From NCBI GenBank assembly GCA_016791365.1, contig JAEUMT010000017.1, forward strand, positions 115,369 through 179,368: a stretch of DNA of 64,000 nucleotides, written 5' to 3'. Source of the stretch: Hyphomonadaceae bacterium (GTDB lineage: Bacteria > Pseudomonadota > Alphaproteobacteria > Caulobacterales > Aquidulcibacteraceae). The number at the start of each line of letters is the position of its first letter. The stretch's first letter is position 1. Below are positions 1-8,539 of this stretch, one piece after another. Both the position numbers and the translations under genes were made by a program. The notes under the pieces are model-generated. The model saw nothing but the letters and a program-made list of their open reading frames with translations, had not been told where the DNA came from and searched no databases.

Positions 1-533
1 TCGCGCAGTTTGCGGTTTACGGTCTGGCGGGGTGTGAGGAAGAGGTTGCGCGCAAGCTGTTGGGTCAGCGTTGAGCCGCCCTGCACGGTTTCGCCGGCGC
101 GGAGGTTGGCGAGAACGGCGCGCAGCACGCCGATGCGGTCCACGCCTTCGTGTTCGTAGAAGCGGCGATCTTCAATCGCGAGGAAGGCTTGCGGAACGTA
201 GTCCGGGATCTCGGCCAGGTGGACGCGGTTGCCGTAATAGGGGCCGCGCACGCCGAGCGTCTCGCCATCGCGATCGACGAAGCGCACGGACTCCTGGCGG
301 TTGAGCGACCAGATCGCGTTGGCGTCCGGCACGCGCGGCAGGCCCCAATAAATCCATAGCCACAGCGACACGACGCCGACCAGGACGACGCCGGCAAAAA
401 TACTCGCCGCCTTGCGCCAGGTGAGACGCCCGCCAAACACCCTGCTGAGATGTTGCTGCTGCTGCGCCGCGGCGGCGCGTAGCTTCGCCCAGTCGATGCT
501 GCTGCGAAAATCGGGCCGGTTGTTGTCGGACAA
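1..533 (-). CDS. Penicillin-binding protein, class A (GT51 transglycosylase), 5' part, runs off the window
   Basis: Peptidoglycan glycosyltransferase of the inner membrane, polymerising lipid II. The first 177 codons are visible. There is a short cytoplasmic stretch, one membrane segment at about residues 43-62, then the start of the GT51 domain. Motif 1, EDRRFYEHEG, is at 121-130 with the catalytic Glu, and motif 2, GGSTLTQQLARN, at 152-163. The frame has no ATG near its start. TTG at 533 is chosen because GGAG lies about 6 bases upstream of it and no earlier start fits. The transpeptidase domain expected in PBP1A/1C-type proteins would lie outside the window. It is divergent from the gene transfer agent cluster. 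Family assignment is firm; subclass and start are not. Confidence 0.85.
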   Translation of the reverse strand, partial: MSDNNRPDFRSSIDWAKLRAAAAQQQQHLSRVFGGRLTWRKAASIFAGVVLVGVVSLWLWIYWGLPRVPDANAIWSLNRQESVRFVDRDGETLGVRGPYYGNRVHLAEIPDYVPQAFLAIEDRRFYEHEGVDRIGVLRAVLANLRAGETVQGGSTLTQQLARNLFLTPRQTVNRKLR

Positions 534-739
534 GTAATTCTCCGGGAGCGGGTGTCCAATAGAGGTATGGCCGAATTCTGGCCAGAGGGAACGCGGGATG
601 GGCCCCTGCGTATCCATGCCGCTTGAGCGGAAAAATCCGAAGTAACAAGCCTTGTTGCGAAATCAATCCGACCGTGACGGCGTTGCGGTAGAGTTCCGGC
701 ACGGTCGAGGACCAGGGATTGCGGGGCGAAGGCGACGGA

Positions 740-1030
740 ATGAGCACGGCGGCGGCGCTTCGGGGCTTTTTAAACAAGGCGCTGGCTGACCTGGCGGACG
801 GTAAGCCGCAAGAGGGCGAACGGTTGGCAAAAGCCGTGTCGGCGCTGGTGAAGGCGGAACGGGAGCTGGCCGAGTTTGCGCGCGAACAAATGACGGCGGC
901 GGAGATGAATGATCCTGAAGCCCTCCGCGCGGAATTGCGCCGCCGGCTCTCTCTCTTCGCTGACGCCGACGGGGCGGGACGTCCTGTCGAAGCACTGGCC
1001 CGAGTCGCTGCTACAGGAGTTGCTGAGTGA
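740..1030 (+). CDS. GTA small terminase-like protein (gp1)
   Basis: A 96-residue, mostly helical, charged protein immediately before the large terminase. RcGTA-type clusters have a small terminase (gp1) at this place, which would recruit DNA to the packaging motor. No family motif is recognised with certainty; the call rests on position, size and helical composition. ATG at 740 is preferred over the in-frame upstream start at 719 because it lies just after a purine-rich stretch. Its 3' end overlaps the long version of the large terminase frame, so one of the two boundaries (most likely the terminase start) may be misplaced. Confidence 0.6.
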   Translation: MSTAAALRGFLNKALADLADGKPQEGERLAKAVSALVKAERELAEFAREQMTAAEMNDPEALRAELRRRLSLFADADGAGRPVEALARVAATGVAE

Positions 1031-2228
1031 GTGGAGCGCGTGGGGCTCTGAAAACCAGAAGCCGCCCGACGGTGACTGGCGGTGCTGGCTGTTCTTGGGC
1101 GGACGGGGCGCGGGCAAGACGCGCGCGGGGGCGGAGTGGGTTTCCGAACTGACGCGATTTCGGCGCGCGGGACGGATCGCGCTGATCGGGCAAACGATGC
1201 ACGACGTGCGCGAGGTGATGATCGAGGGACATTCGGGCTTGCGGTCGTTGCCTTATGAGCGGCCCAGCTATGAGGTGAGCCGCAGACGTCTGGTTTGGAG
1301 CAACGGCGCGCAGGCCTGGTGTTTTTCAGCGGAGGATCCTGATGCGTTGCGCGGGCCGCAATTTGATGCGGCCTGGTGTGATGAGCTCTGCTTTTGGGCA
1401 TATCCGGAGCGAACGTTGCAGACGCTTGAGCACGGGCTGCGTCTTGGCGTGCAGCCGCGGATGATGGTGACGACGACGCCGAAACCGATCCCGGCGTTGA
1501 AGCGCCTGATCGCGGCGCCGGACACGGTGGTGACGCGCGCATCGACGTTCGACAATGAAAGAAATCTGTCGCCGGCGTTCATCGCGGCGTTGCGCGAGGG
1601 GCTCACGGGCACACTGCGGCATCGCCGGGAAGTGCTGGGTGAATTTGTCGAGGACATGGATGGCGTGATGTGGACGCGCTCTGATGTGGAGGCGGCGCGC
1701 GGGCGCATTGATGGGCCGTTCGATCGGATCGTCGTCGCGGTGGACCCGCCCGCGAGCGCAGGACGACACGCGGATGCGTGCGGGATTGTCGCGGCGGCGG
1801 CGCGTGGGTCGGGGCGGGCGCGCGAGGCGCTCGTGCTGGCGGACGCGAGCGTTCAGGGCGTGGCGCCGCAAGTGTGGGCGTTGCGCGTTGCGGAGCTGGC
1901 GCGTTCGGTTGGCGCGCACGCCATCGTTGCGGAAGGCAACAATGGCGGGGAAATGGTGCGCGCGGTTTTGAAGGCGGCGGCGCCGGAATTTCATGTGCGG
2001 CTGGTGCGTGCAAGCGATGGCAAACGCGCACGCGCCGAGCCGATTGCCGCTTTCTATGCGCAGGGGCGGGTGAAGCATGCGGCCGTCTTTCCGGCGCTGG
2101 AAGATGAGATGTGCGCGTTTGGCGCGGAGGATTTCAGCAGAAGTCCGGACCGGCTCGACGCGCTGGTTTGGGCTTTGACGGACTTGCTCGCGGGCGGCGC
2201 CGCTGACCCGCAAGTGCGAGTGCTCTGA
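909..2228 (+). CDS. GTA large terminase subunit (gp2)
   Basis: ATP-driven DNA packaging motor and nuclease of the gene transfer agent head. About 439 residues, close to RcGTA gp2. The Walker A motif GGRGAGKT is at residues 64-71, the Walker B region FDAAWCDE near 152-159, and an RNase H-like nuclease half begins at VVAVDPP (about 276). The ATG at 909 makes it overlap gp1 by 122 bases. Homologues usually have fewer residues before the conserved PPDGDW segment, so an alternative start (CTG/TTG around 984-1020) is possible. It is followed after 6 bases by the portal gene. Confidence 0.9.
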   Translation: MILKPSARNCAAGSLSSLTPTGRDVLSKHWPESLLQELLSEWSAWGSENQKPPDGDWRCWLFLGGRGAGKTRAGAEWVSELTRFRRAGRIALIGQTMHDVREVMIEGHSGLRSLPYERPSYEVSRRRLVWSNGAQAWCFSAEDPDALRGPQFDAAWCDELCFWAYPERTLQTLEHGLRLGVQPRMMVTTTPKPIPALKRLIAAPDTVVTRASTFDNERNLSPAFIAALREGLTGTLRHRREVLGEFVEDMDGVMWTRSDVEAARGRIDGPFDRIVVAVDPPASAGRHADACGIVAAAARGSGRAREALVLADASVQGVAPQVWALRVAELARSVGAHAIVAEGNNGGEMVRAVLKAAAPEFHVRLVRASDGKRARAEPIAAFYAQGRVKHAAVFPALEDEMCAFGAEDFSRSPDRLDALVWALTDLLAGGAADPQVRVL

Positions 2229-2234
2229 AGAAAG

Positions 2235-3392
2235 ATGGACATGCTCAATTGGTTGCGACGCCTCCGCGCCCCGAGCGCGGAGCGAAAGCTCATGGCTTGG
2301 CACGCGCCTGGCCGCCCGGTGTGGCCGATGCGCGATCCAAGCGCGTTCGCACGCGAAGGCTATGGACGAAACGCCATCGCGTATCGGTGTGTTCGGTTGA
2401 TCGCGGAGGCGGCGGCGAGCGCGCCGCTGAGGGTGGGGCCGCACGATCATCCGCTGGCGCGCTTGTTGGCGCGCCCCAATCCCGAGCAAACGGGCGTCGA
2501 ACTGCTGGAAGCGTTTTACGGCCACCTCCAGGTGGCGGGTAACGCGTATCTGGAAGCGGCGGGCTTTGATGAGGAGGCGCCTTCGGAGCTTTATGTGTTG
2601 CGGCCCGATCGCATGAGCGTCGTGCCGGGCGCTGACGGCTGGCCCGTCGGTTGGGAGCATCGTGTCGGCACGAGCGTGCGGCGCTTTGCGCGCGATCCTG
2701 TCAGCAACGCCGCGCCGATTCTGCATCTGAAACTCTTCAATCCGAGCGATGATTGGTATGGCCTCTCGCCCATGGAAGCGGCGGCGTTTTCAATCGACAT
2801 TCACAATGCCGGCGGCGCCTGGAACAAGTCGCTGATCGATAATGCGGCGCGGCCGAGCGGCGCCTTGATCTTTACCGGCGCCGGCGGCGCGGATCGGCTG
2901 AGTGAAGAGCAGTTTCAGCGGCTGAAGAGCGAACTGGAAGATATGCACGCCGGCGCTGCAAATGCGGGGCGCCCGATGTTGCTGGAAGGCGGGCTTGAGT
3001 GGCGCCCGATGTCGCTATCGCCAGCGGATATGGATTTCAGTCAGGCGCGCCATGGCGCGGCGCGCGATATCGCGCTGGCGTTTGGCGTGCCGCCGATGTT
3101 GCTCGGCATCCCGGGCGACAACACCTATTCGAATTATCGAGAAGCCAATTTGGCGTTCTGGCGGCAAACGGCGTTGCCTTTGGCGCAGAAGGCCGCCCGC
3201 GCGATCGAAGCATGGGTTGGCGATCGGTGGCCGGAGGCAGGGCCGGCCGGCGTCAGCGTCGATGTTGAGAACGTGCCGGCGCTGACGGTTGAGCGTGAAG
3301 CGCTGTGGGCGCGGATCGCGGCGGCGGATTTTCTGCGTGACGATGAAAAGCGCCGCCTGGCGGGCGTCGATATGCCGGAACGTCGCCAATGA
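2235..3392 (+). CDS. GTA portal protein (gp3), HK97 family
   Basis: Dodecameric channel at the unique head vertex through which DNA is packaged. 385 residues, normal for the family. The order of conserved segments (YRCVRLIAEAAAS near 50, NPEQTG, VAGNAYLE, the GLSPMEAA segment, and LGIPGDNTYSNYREA near 290) is that of HK97/GTA portals. The start is ATG 2235, with a second ATG at 2241. The stop overlaps the next gene by 4 bases (ATGA), indicating translational coupling through the whole head module. Confidence 0.92.
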   Translation: MDMLNWLRRLRAPSAERKLMAWHAPGRPVWPMRDPSAFAREGYGRNAIAYRCVRLIAEAAASAPLRVGPHDHPLARLLARPNPEQTGVELLEAFYGHLQVAGNAYLEAAGFDEEAPSELYVLRPDRMSVVPGADGWPVGWEHRVGTSVRRFARDPVSNAAPILHLKLFNPSDDWYGLSPMEAAAFSIDIHNAGGAWNKSLIDNAARPSGALIFTGAGGADRLSEEQFQRLKSELEDMHAGAANAGRPMLLEGGLEWRPMSLSPADMDFSQARHGAARDIALAFGVPPMLLGIPGDNTYSNYREANLAFWRQTALPLAQKAARAIEAWVGDRWPEAGPAGVSVDVENVPALTVEREALWARIAAADFLRDDEKRRLAGVDMPERRQ

Positions 3393-3610
3393 AGATCGAC
3401 GCACGCATCACGTTTGCGCTGATCCTGGCGCTGTTCCTGGAGACGGCGGGCGGGCTGATGTGGGCCGGACGCGCGGCGGCGCGGCTTGATGACGTCGAGC
3501 GCGCGGTGGCGACGCAGCCGGAAGTCGCGGAGCGATTGGCCAGGCTTGAAGAGCAGGTGAGCGAAGCGCGGCGTTCGTTGTCGCGCATTGAAGCGCGGCT
3601 CGACGAATGA
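3389..3610 (+). CDS. GTA small membrane/coiled-coil protein (gp3.5 position)
   Basis: A 73-residue protein with one N-terminal hydrophobic segment (about residues 8-28) followed by a predicted amphipathic coiled coil rich in Glu and Arg. It overlaps both neighbours by 4 bases. A small gene of this type sits between portal and protease in RcGTA-like clusters (orfg3.5). Its role is not established; the topology suggests a membrane-anchored protein. Identification is by position. Confidence 0.75.
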   Translation: MKIDARITFALILALFLETAGGLMWAGRAAARLDDVERAVATQPEVAERLARLEEQVSEARRSLSRIEARLDE

Positions 3611-4017
3611 TCATCGAAGGGTACGCCGCTCTCTTTGGTGTCGCAGACCAGATGCGTGACGTGGTTCGCGCGGGGGCGTTTGCACAGAGCATTGTGCGCC
3701 GACCGCGGATTCCGATGCTGGTGGAGCACGAGGCGCGCGCGGTGGCCGGCGAATGGACGGAGCTGCGGGAGGATGGGCGCGGCCTCTATCTGCGCGGCGA
3801 GATCCGCGATGCGTGCCGCGGCGCGGCGCGGGCAAAGCGCATGCTGGCGCGCGGCGTCGATGGGCTTTCTATCGGCTTTGTTCCGCTCGTTCAGCATCGA
3901 ACGCCAGGCGGGCGCGTGCTGAGTGAGATCGATCTTCTGGAAGTGTCAATCGTGACTCATCCGATGCAGCCGCAGGCGCGGCTGAACCTCGCGCGGCATT
4001 TGTCCCGCGCTGCCTAA
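3607..4017 (+). CDS. GTA prohead protease (gp4), HK97 family
   Basis: Serine protease that cleaves the capsid protein's scaffold-like N-terminus during head maturation. 136 residues, on the short side but with the family pattern. It begins IIEGYAALFG, has the His in LVEHEARAVAG (about residues 38-48) and the Ser in VDGLSIGF (about 86-93), followed by the LLEVSIVTHPM strand. It is ATGA-coupled to the gene before and directly precedes the major capsid gene, its substrate. Confidence 0.9.
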   Translation: MIIEGYAALFGVADQMRDVVRAGAFAQSIVRRPRIPMLVEHEARAVAGEWTELREDGRGLYLRGEIRDACRGAARAKRMLARGVDGLSIGFVPLVQHRTPGGRVLSEIDLLEVSIVTHPMQPQARLNLARHLSRAA

Positions 4018-4028
4018 GGAGCACTAAA

Positions 4029-5231
4029 TTGAGAAAAGAAACCAAGGCGGCGCCTCCCGGCGCTGCCGACGCACTCATGCGCGCATTTGAAGAGTTCAAA
4101 TCCGCGAACGATGAACGGTTGACGGCGATCGAGCGCTCGCGCGCCGATGTGCTGCTCGAAGAGAAGGTTGATCGCATTGATCGGGCGCTCGCCGAGCAGA
4201 AGACGATGATCGAACGTGGGGCGCTGGCCGGCCGGCGTCCGGGACTCGCCGCTGATCCGGCGGTGAGCGAGCAAAAAACGGCCTGGAGCGCGTATCTGCG
4301 GCGCGGCGATATTTCGGCGCTGACCCAGTTCGAGGCGAAGGCGCTCTCGGTTGGTTCGGATGCGGACGGCGGTTACATCGCGCCGCCCGAGCTGGACCGG
4401 ATGATCGAAAGCCGGCTGCGTCAGGTATCGCCGATGCGCGCCATCGCGACGGTGCGGACGACGGGCGCCAATGTGTTCAAGAAGCCGATCAGCTTGACGG
4501 CGGCGGGCTCGGGATGGGCCGCGGAGACCGGTGCGCGGACGCAAACGACGTCGCCGACTCTGGCGTTGCTCGAATTCCCGACGGCGGAGCTCTACGCCAA
4601 TCTGGCTGCGACGCAGACCTTGCTCGACGACAGTTTTGTCAATCTTGAGGAATGGATCGCAGGCGAAGTTGAGGAAGCGTTCGCGGGCCAGGAGCGCGCG
4701 GCGTTTGTCTCCGGCGATGGCGATGACAAGCCGCGCGGCTTTCTCGACTACGACAAGGTCGCCGAGGGCAGCCACGTCTGGGGCAAGATTGGCTATGTCG
4801 TCACCGGCGCCGATGGCGCATTCGCCGCGACTAATCCGGTCGACAAGGTGATCGACCTCATCTACGCGCCGAAAGCCCAGTACCGCCAGGGCGCGCGCTT
4901 CGTGATGAACCGCAAGACCGTCTCGGCGGTGCGCAAGCTGAAAGATGGCGACGGGCGGTACGTCTGGGAGCCGAACGACGCCGGCGGCGCGACGCTGCTG
5001 GGCTACCCCATCACTGAACTCGAAGACATGCCGGATATCGGCACGGATTCGTTCTCGATCGCGTTCGGCGACTTTGCGCGTGGATATCTGATCGTCGATC
5101 GCGCCGGCGTGCGCGTGCTGCGCGATCCATACTCGGCCAAACCGTACGTGCTTTTCTACGTCACCAAGCGCGTCGGCGGCGGCGTGCAGAATTTCGATGC
5201 GATCAAAGCACTGAAGTTCGGCGACACCTGA
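4029..5231 (+). CDS. GTA major capsid protein (gp5), HK97 fold
   Basis: Head shell protein of the gene transfer agent. 400 residues. The N-terminal roughly 100 residues are a charged coiled coil (delta domain, expected to be removed by gp4). The HK97 core begins near ALSVGSDADGGYIAPPEL (residues about 107-124) and ends with the VGGGVQNFDAIKALKF strand. Translation starts at TTG 4029; the choice is supported by a strong AAGGAG at 4016-4021, 7 bases upstream. The rare start codon in a gene that should be highly expressed is notable. Confidence 0.93.
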   Translation: MRKETKAAPPGAADALMRAFEEFKSANDERLTAIERSRADVLLEEKVDRIDRALAEQKTMIERGALAGRRPGLAADPAVSEQKTAWSAYLRRGDISALTQFEAKALSVGSDADGGYIAPPELDRMIESRLRQVSPMRAIATVRTTGANVFKKPISLTAAGSGWAAETGARTQTTSPTLALLEFPTAELYANLAATQTLLDDSFVNLEEWIAGEVEEAFAGQERAAFVSGDGDDKPRGFLDYDKVAEGSHVWGKIGYVVTGADGAFAATNPVDKVIDLIYAPKAQYRQGARFVMNRKTVSAVRKLKDGDGRYVWEPNDAGGATLLGYPITELEDMPDIGTDSFSIAFGDFARGYLIVDRAGVRVLRDPYSAKPYVLFYVTKRVGGGVQNFDAIKALKFGDT

Positions 5232-5791
5232 TGGCGATCACAATCGTTGAGCCGGCCGCCAGCGAGCCTGTCTCGCTGGCGGAGGCGAAGCTGTTCCTGC
5301 GCGTCGACCACAACGCGGAGGATGGCCTGATCGAAAGTCTGATCGGCGCCGCGCGTGAGGCGGTCGAAGCTGGAATCGGCCGCGCGCTGCTGACGCGGCG
5401 TGTGCGTGAGAGCCTGGATATCTGGCGCCGCGACGCGGTGAACGGCGCCGTGCTGGGGCTTGGGCCGGTGACCAATGTCGTGGCGGTGCGGCTGCTCGCG
5501 GACAATGGCGCGCAGAGCGTGATCGATCCCGAGCGCTATCGTCTCGAGGGCAATCGCGATCGGCCGCGGCTGGTGTTTCCCGCGGGGTTTCCTTCGACGT
5601 TGCGCAGCGCGGGCGGCATCGAGATCGAATACGAGTGCGGATATGCGGACGACGCCGCAAATCTGCCGATCGCGCTGCGGCTGGCGACGTTGCAGATTGT
5701 CGCTTCGCTCTATGAGGTGCGCCAAGGCGAGGGCGCCATGCCGGAGACGGCGCGGGCGCTGATGCGTCCGTTTGCGCCGGTGCGGCTATGA
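5231..5791 (+). CDS. GTA head-tail connector (gp6)
   Basis: Adaptor ring protein bound under the portal. 186 residues of the phage gp6-like head-tail connector family. The pattern is PVSLAEAKLFLRVDH with early helices, then a basic beta-rich middle and a final helical segment PIALRLATLQIVASLYEVR. It overlaps the capsid stop by one base (TGATG) and the next gene by 4 bases (ATGA). Confidence 0.88.
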   Translation: MAITIVEPAASEPVSLAEAKLFLRVDHNAEDGLIESLIGAAREAVEAGIGRALLTRRVRESLDIWRRDAVNGAVLGLGPVTNVVAVRLLADNGAQSVIDPERYRLEGNRDRPRLVFPAGFPSTLRSAGGIEIEYECGYADDAANLPIALRLATLQIVASLYEVRQGEGAMPETARALMRPFAPVRL

Positions 5792-6105
5792 GCGCGCTTT
5801 CGGCGATGCGCGCACGCGTGAAGCTACAAAGCCCGGCGCGTGTCGCGGACGAGATTGGCGGTGTCGCGATCTCGTGGACGAACGAAGCTGATGTGTGGGC
5901 CGAGATCGAGGCGCGTGGCGTGGGCGAGACCGCCGCGTTCGACGCCAACGCCTCGCGCGCCAGCTATCGCGTGACGATCAACCGGTTTGACGGCGTTCGC
6001 GCCGGTTGGCGCATCGCCTGGGATGCGCGGCGGCTTCGCGTCGTCGGTGTTGCTGATGATGGCGCGGCGCGGATTGAGCTTCAGTGTGAGGAGGAAACGC
6101 TTTGA
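5788..6105 (+). CDS. GTA head-tail adaptor / stopper (gp7)
   Basis: A 105-residue all-beta protein of the phage head-tail joining family (SPP1 gp16 / HK97 gp10-like). The RVKLQSPARVADEIGGVAISW opening and the YRVTINRF and IAWDARRLRVVGVADDG strands are typical. It seals the connector after packaging and links head to tail. It is ATGA-coupled to the gene before and overlaps the next start (TTG 6102) by 4 bases. Confidence 0.85.
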   Translation: MSALSAMRARVKLQSPARVADEIGGVAISWTNEADVWAEIEARGVGETAAFDANASRASYRVTINRFDGVRAGWRIAWDARRLRVVGVADDGAARIELQCEEETL

Positions 6106-6503
6106 GCGCCGAGACCGCGCTGGCGGCGGCCATCCGCGTCGCGGCCCTGGACGATGCGGGTGTGCAGGCGATCGTGGCGGACCGCTTCTATGACGAGCCG
6201 CCGCCGGATGTGGTGTTTCCGTATCTGACGCTTGGAAGGGTGGAGTCCAAGAGCATCGATGCGAGCGAACGCGAAGCGCTTGAGCACGGCGTGACGCTGC
6301 ATGTGTGGTCCCGGTACGGCGGACGCGCTGAGGCGCTGGATGCGATCGCCGCGCTGCGGGGATGTTTGCACAATGCCGGGCTCGATGTTTCAGGCCGGCG
6401 TCTCGTGCTCTTGTTTGTGCAATTCGCGGACGTGTTTCGCTCCGGCGACGGGCGCACGACGCATGGCGTGTTGCGCCTGAAGGCGATCACGGAATCTGAA
6501 TAG
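6102..6503 (+). CDS. GTA tail terminator-like protein (gp8, DUF3168)
   Basis: 133 residues of the DUF3168 family, which in phages and GTAs forms the ring ending the tail tube. Visible family signs are FPYLTLGRVESKS (about residues 38-50), a HVWSRYGGRAEALD stretch and the terminal VLRLKAITE strand. It starts at TTG 6102 with a strong GAGGAGGAA ribosome site just upstream. Order in the cluster (after the adaptor, before the major tail protein) agrees. Confidence 0.87.
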   Translation: MSAETALAAAIRVAALDDAGVQAIVADRFYDEPPPDVVFPYLTLGRVESKSIDASEREALEHGVTLHVWSRYGGRAEALDAIAALRGCLHNAGLDVSGRRLVLLFVQFADVFRSGDGRTTHGVLRLKAITESE

Positions 6504-6511
6504 GAGCTGGC

Positions 6512-6928
6512 ATGTCGGGTCAAAAAGGACGCGATGTCCTTATCAAAATCGGTGATGGCGGCGATCCGGAGGCGTTCGCTACGGTCGCGGGCATTCGGGC
6601 GAAGACGATTTCGCTGAACGCGCGCAGCGTCGATGGAACGAGTGGCGAAAGCCCGAACGCGTGGCGCGAGCTGATTGCTGGCGCGGGCGTGAAGTCGGCC
6701 AGCGTGAGCGGCGCCGGCGTTTTCAAGGACGCGGCTTCGGACGCGGCGATCCAACAGGCGTTCTTCGCTCAGGCGGCGCGCGCCTTTCAGCTCGTCATAC
6801 CGGATTTTGGAATTCTGAGCGGGCCGTTTCTGGTCGAGGCGCTGGATTATTCCGGTGATCACGATGGAGAAGCGGCGTTCGCGGTGACGCTCGCCTCGGC
6901 CGGCGCGATCAGCTTCGCGGCGCTGTGA
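6512..6928 (+). CDS. GTA major tail protein (gp9)
   Basis: Tail tube subunit of the phage major tail protein 2 family. 138 residues, beginning GQKGRDVLIKIGD, with the middle segment GVKSASVSGAGVFKDAASD (about 70-88) and an all-beta C-terminus. It is preceded by a GGAGCTGGC ribosome site. Its stop overlaps the ATG of gp10 by one base. Confidence 0.9.
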   Translation: MSGQKGRDVLIKIGDGGDPEAFATVAGIRAKTISLNARSVDGTSGESPNAWRELIAGAGVKSASVSGAGVFKDAASDAAIQQAFFAQAARAFQLVIPDFGILSGPFLVEALDYSGDHDGEAAFAVTLASAGAISFAAL

Positions 6929-7233
6929 TGCGCGAGTTGCATAACCGCGCACGCGGCGAAGTGCTGCTGGAGATCGATGGGCAGGCTGTGCGCCTGTGTT
7001 TGACGTTGGGGGCGCTTGCCGAATTGGAAGCGGCGTTTGACGTCGCGTCGTTCTCCGAACTGGGGGAGCGCCTTGGGCAGCTGACGGCGTCTGACCTGCT
7101 TGTCGTTGTGGCGGCGCTTGTTCGTGGCGGCGGCGGCGATGTGAGCGTCGCGATGCTGGCGGCGTCATGTATTGATCCCAAGGCCGCGGCTGGCGCCGTC
7201 GCCGAGTGCTTTCGCCTGGCGTTGGATGAGTGA
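6928..7233 (+). CDS. GTA gp10 (gene transfer agent family protein, tail assembly)
   Basis: 101 residues. GEVLLEIDGQAVRLCLTLGA at the N-terminus is the signature of GTA gp10 / GpG-like tail assembly proteins, which chaperone the tape measure. The ATG at 6928 follows an in-frame GTG at 6925, so the true start is one of these two. It overlaps the following chaperone gene (7226) by 8 bases, an arrangement like the G/GT pair of other siphophages, though no slippery sequence is evident. Confidence 0.82.
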   Translation: MRELHNRARGEVLLEIDGQAVRLCLTLGALAELEAAFDVASFSELGERLGQLTASDLLVVVAALVRGGGGDVSVAMLAASCIDPKAAAGAVAECFRLALDE

Positions 7234-7420
7234 GGCTTCGCCGTGGCGCGACATGTTGGCGAGCGCGGCGCTCTTTGGGATCGCGCCCGCTGACCTCTGG
7301 CGTCTGAGTTTGCGCGAATGGCGCGCGCTGACGCGGCGGGATGGCGCGGCGCTTTCAAGGTCGGCGTTTGAGGCGCTGACGCAACGGTTTCCGGATAGAG
7401 ATGACAAATCAAACACCTGA
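7226..7420 (+). CDS. GTA tail assembly chaperone (gp10.1)
   Basis: A 64-residue protein beginning SEASPWRDMLASAALFGIAP, matching the small phage tail assembly chaperone found between gp10 and gp11 in RcGTA-type clusters. The conserved W..LSL.EWRAL motif is present (DLWRLSLREWRAL, about residues 22-34). It overlaps gp10 by 8 bases and gp11 by 20 bases. Expected role: hold the tape measure during tail polymerisation. Confidence 0.82.
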   Translation: MSEASPWRDMLASAALFGIAPADLWRLSLREWRALTRRDGAALSRSAFEALTQRFPDRDDKSNT

Positions 7421-7922
7421 TTTTGCATTGGGTCAGTTTCAGGCTGAGCTCGGTGTTGCGGCGGCGGCGCTGCAATCGTTCGCGCAGGGTCCGGCGCAGC
7501 GGACGGCCGATGCTGTTGGCGCGTCATTCGAGCGCGCCGGCGCGCGTATCGGACGGGCGCTCGGATCCGCCGCTGATGGCGGTGAGGCGTCGTTCAAGCG
7601 CATGGCGAAGGTCATTCTCGAAGAACTGGCGAAGATCGCGCTGCAAAGCGTGTTCGCGGGCGCCGGGCGAAAGACGCCGTTGTTCGGCGCCAAAGCGGCC
7701 GGCGGCGCCGTCAACGTCGGCGGCGCATACCTTGTCGGGGAGCGCGGGCCGGAGATGTTCGTGCCGCGTCAGAGCGGCGAGATCGCCGGGGCGAATGCCG
7801 GTGCGGTGAATATCCACTTTCATCTCGCGGCCGGCGCCGATGCCGGCGCCATCGTCAAAAACCAGGGACAGGTCGCCGCCGCGATTGCGCGGGCCGTCGC
7901 GTATGGGAGGCGCAATCTGTGA
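7401..7922 (+). CDS. GTA tail tape measure-like protein (gp11)
   Basis: 173 residues, short for a tape measure protein but in the range of GTA gp11. It has an Ala-rich helical N-terminus, then the GGAYLVGERGPEMFVPRQSG motif (about residues 110-129) that is diagnostic of the tail tape measure C-terminal region in this group, and a final helical segment. The small size implies a short tail. It overlaps gp12 by 4 bases (GTGA). Confidence 0.85.
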   Translation: MTNQTPDFALGQFQAELGVAAAALQSFAQGPAQRTADAVGASFERAGARIGRALGSAADGGEASFKRMAKVILEELAKIALQSVFAGAGRKTPLFGAKAAGGAVNVGGAYLVGERGPEMFVPRQSGEIAGANAGAVNIHFHLAAGADAGAIVKNQGQVAAAIARAVAYGRRNL

Positions 7923-8539
7923 GCGCATTTCACGACGTGTCATTGCCATTGCCGTTTGCGCTTGGCGCAAGCGGAGGGCCAGAGCGGCGGGTCGACGTGA
8001 TCACGCTCGGTTCGGGTGCGGAGAACCGCAACGCGCCATGGGCGCACGCGCGACGGCGCTATGATATTGGCGGCGCGGTGCGCTCGCTCGACCAGATGCA
8101 CGAACTCATCGCGTTCTTCGAGGCGCGGCGGGGCAAGCTTCATGGCTTTCGCTTCCGCGATCCGTTTGATTTCAAGTCATGCGCGCCGTCAGCAACACCT
8201 TCCGTGCTCGATCAGGAAATCGGCGAGGGGGACGGGGAGCGCGTCACGTTTTCCCTGATCAAGGCGTATGGCGACTATGCCCGCCGGATTACGAAACCGG
8301 TGGCTGGAAGCGTCGGCGTGGCGGTCGACGGCGAAGCAATGGCGCCGGAGGCGTTTGATGTGGCCGCGGATACGGGTGTTGTCACGCTTGTGACGGCGCC
8401 GGCGGCCGGCGTCGTTGTCAGCGCGGGTTTTGTTTTCGACACGCCGGTGCGGTTCGATGTCGAGCGGCTCGACCTGGCGCTGGACGGGTTTGGCGCCGGG
8501 CACGCGTTGTCCGTGCCGCTGGTTGAGGTGCACGCCTGA
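7919..8539 (+). CDS. GTA distal tail protein (gp12, DUF2460)
   Basis: 206 residues of the DUF2460/TIGR02217 family, the distal tail hub of GTAs. It begins SAFHDVSLPLPFALGASGGP. The characteristic RRRYDIGGAVRS and KLHGFRFRDPFDFKS segments lie near residues 41-52 and 75-89. The start is GTG 7919, coupled to the previous stop. The TGATG junction with gp13 continues the coupling. Confidence 0.9.
   Translation: MSAFHDVSLPLPFALGASGGPERRVDVITLGSGAENRNAPWAHARRRYDIGGAVRSLDQMHELIAFFEARRGKLHGFRFRDPFDFKSCAPSATPSVLDQEIGEGDGERVTFSLIKAYGDYARRITKPVAGSVGVAVDGEAMAPEAFDVAADTGVVTLVTAPAAGVVVSAGFVFDTPVRFDVERLDLALDGFGAGHALSVPLVEVHA

Noticed and set aside
1326..2726. Long open frame on the minus strand opposite the terminase and portal genes
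   Set aside because: Arg/His-rich composition without any domain, fully opposite conserved genes; a typical shadow frame of GC-rich DNA. The same applies to 9739-11163, 11329-12549, 18296-19843 and 23053-24567 on the minus strand and 32471-33886 and 61106-62329 on the plus strand.
7172..7260. Programmed frameshift between gp10 and gp10.1
   Set aside because: The genes overlap by 8 bases but no slippery heptamer is seen and each has its own start; ordinary translational coupling explains it.
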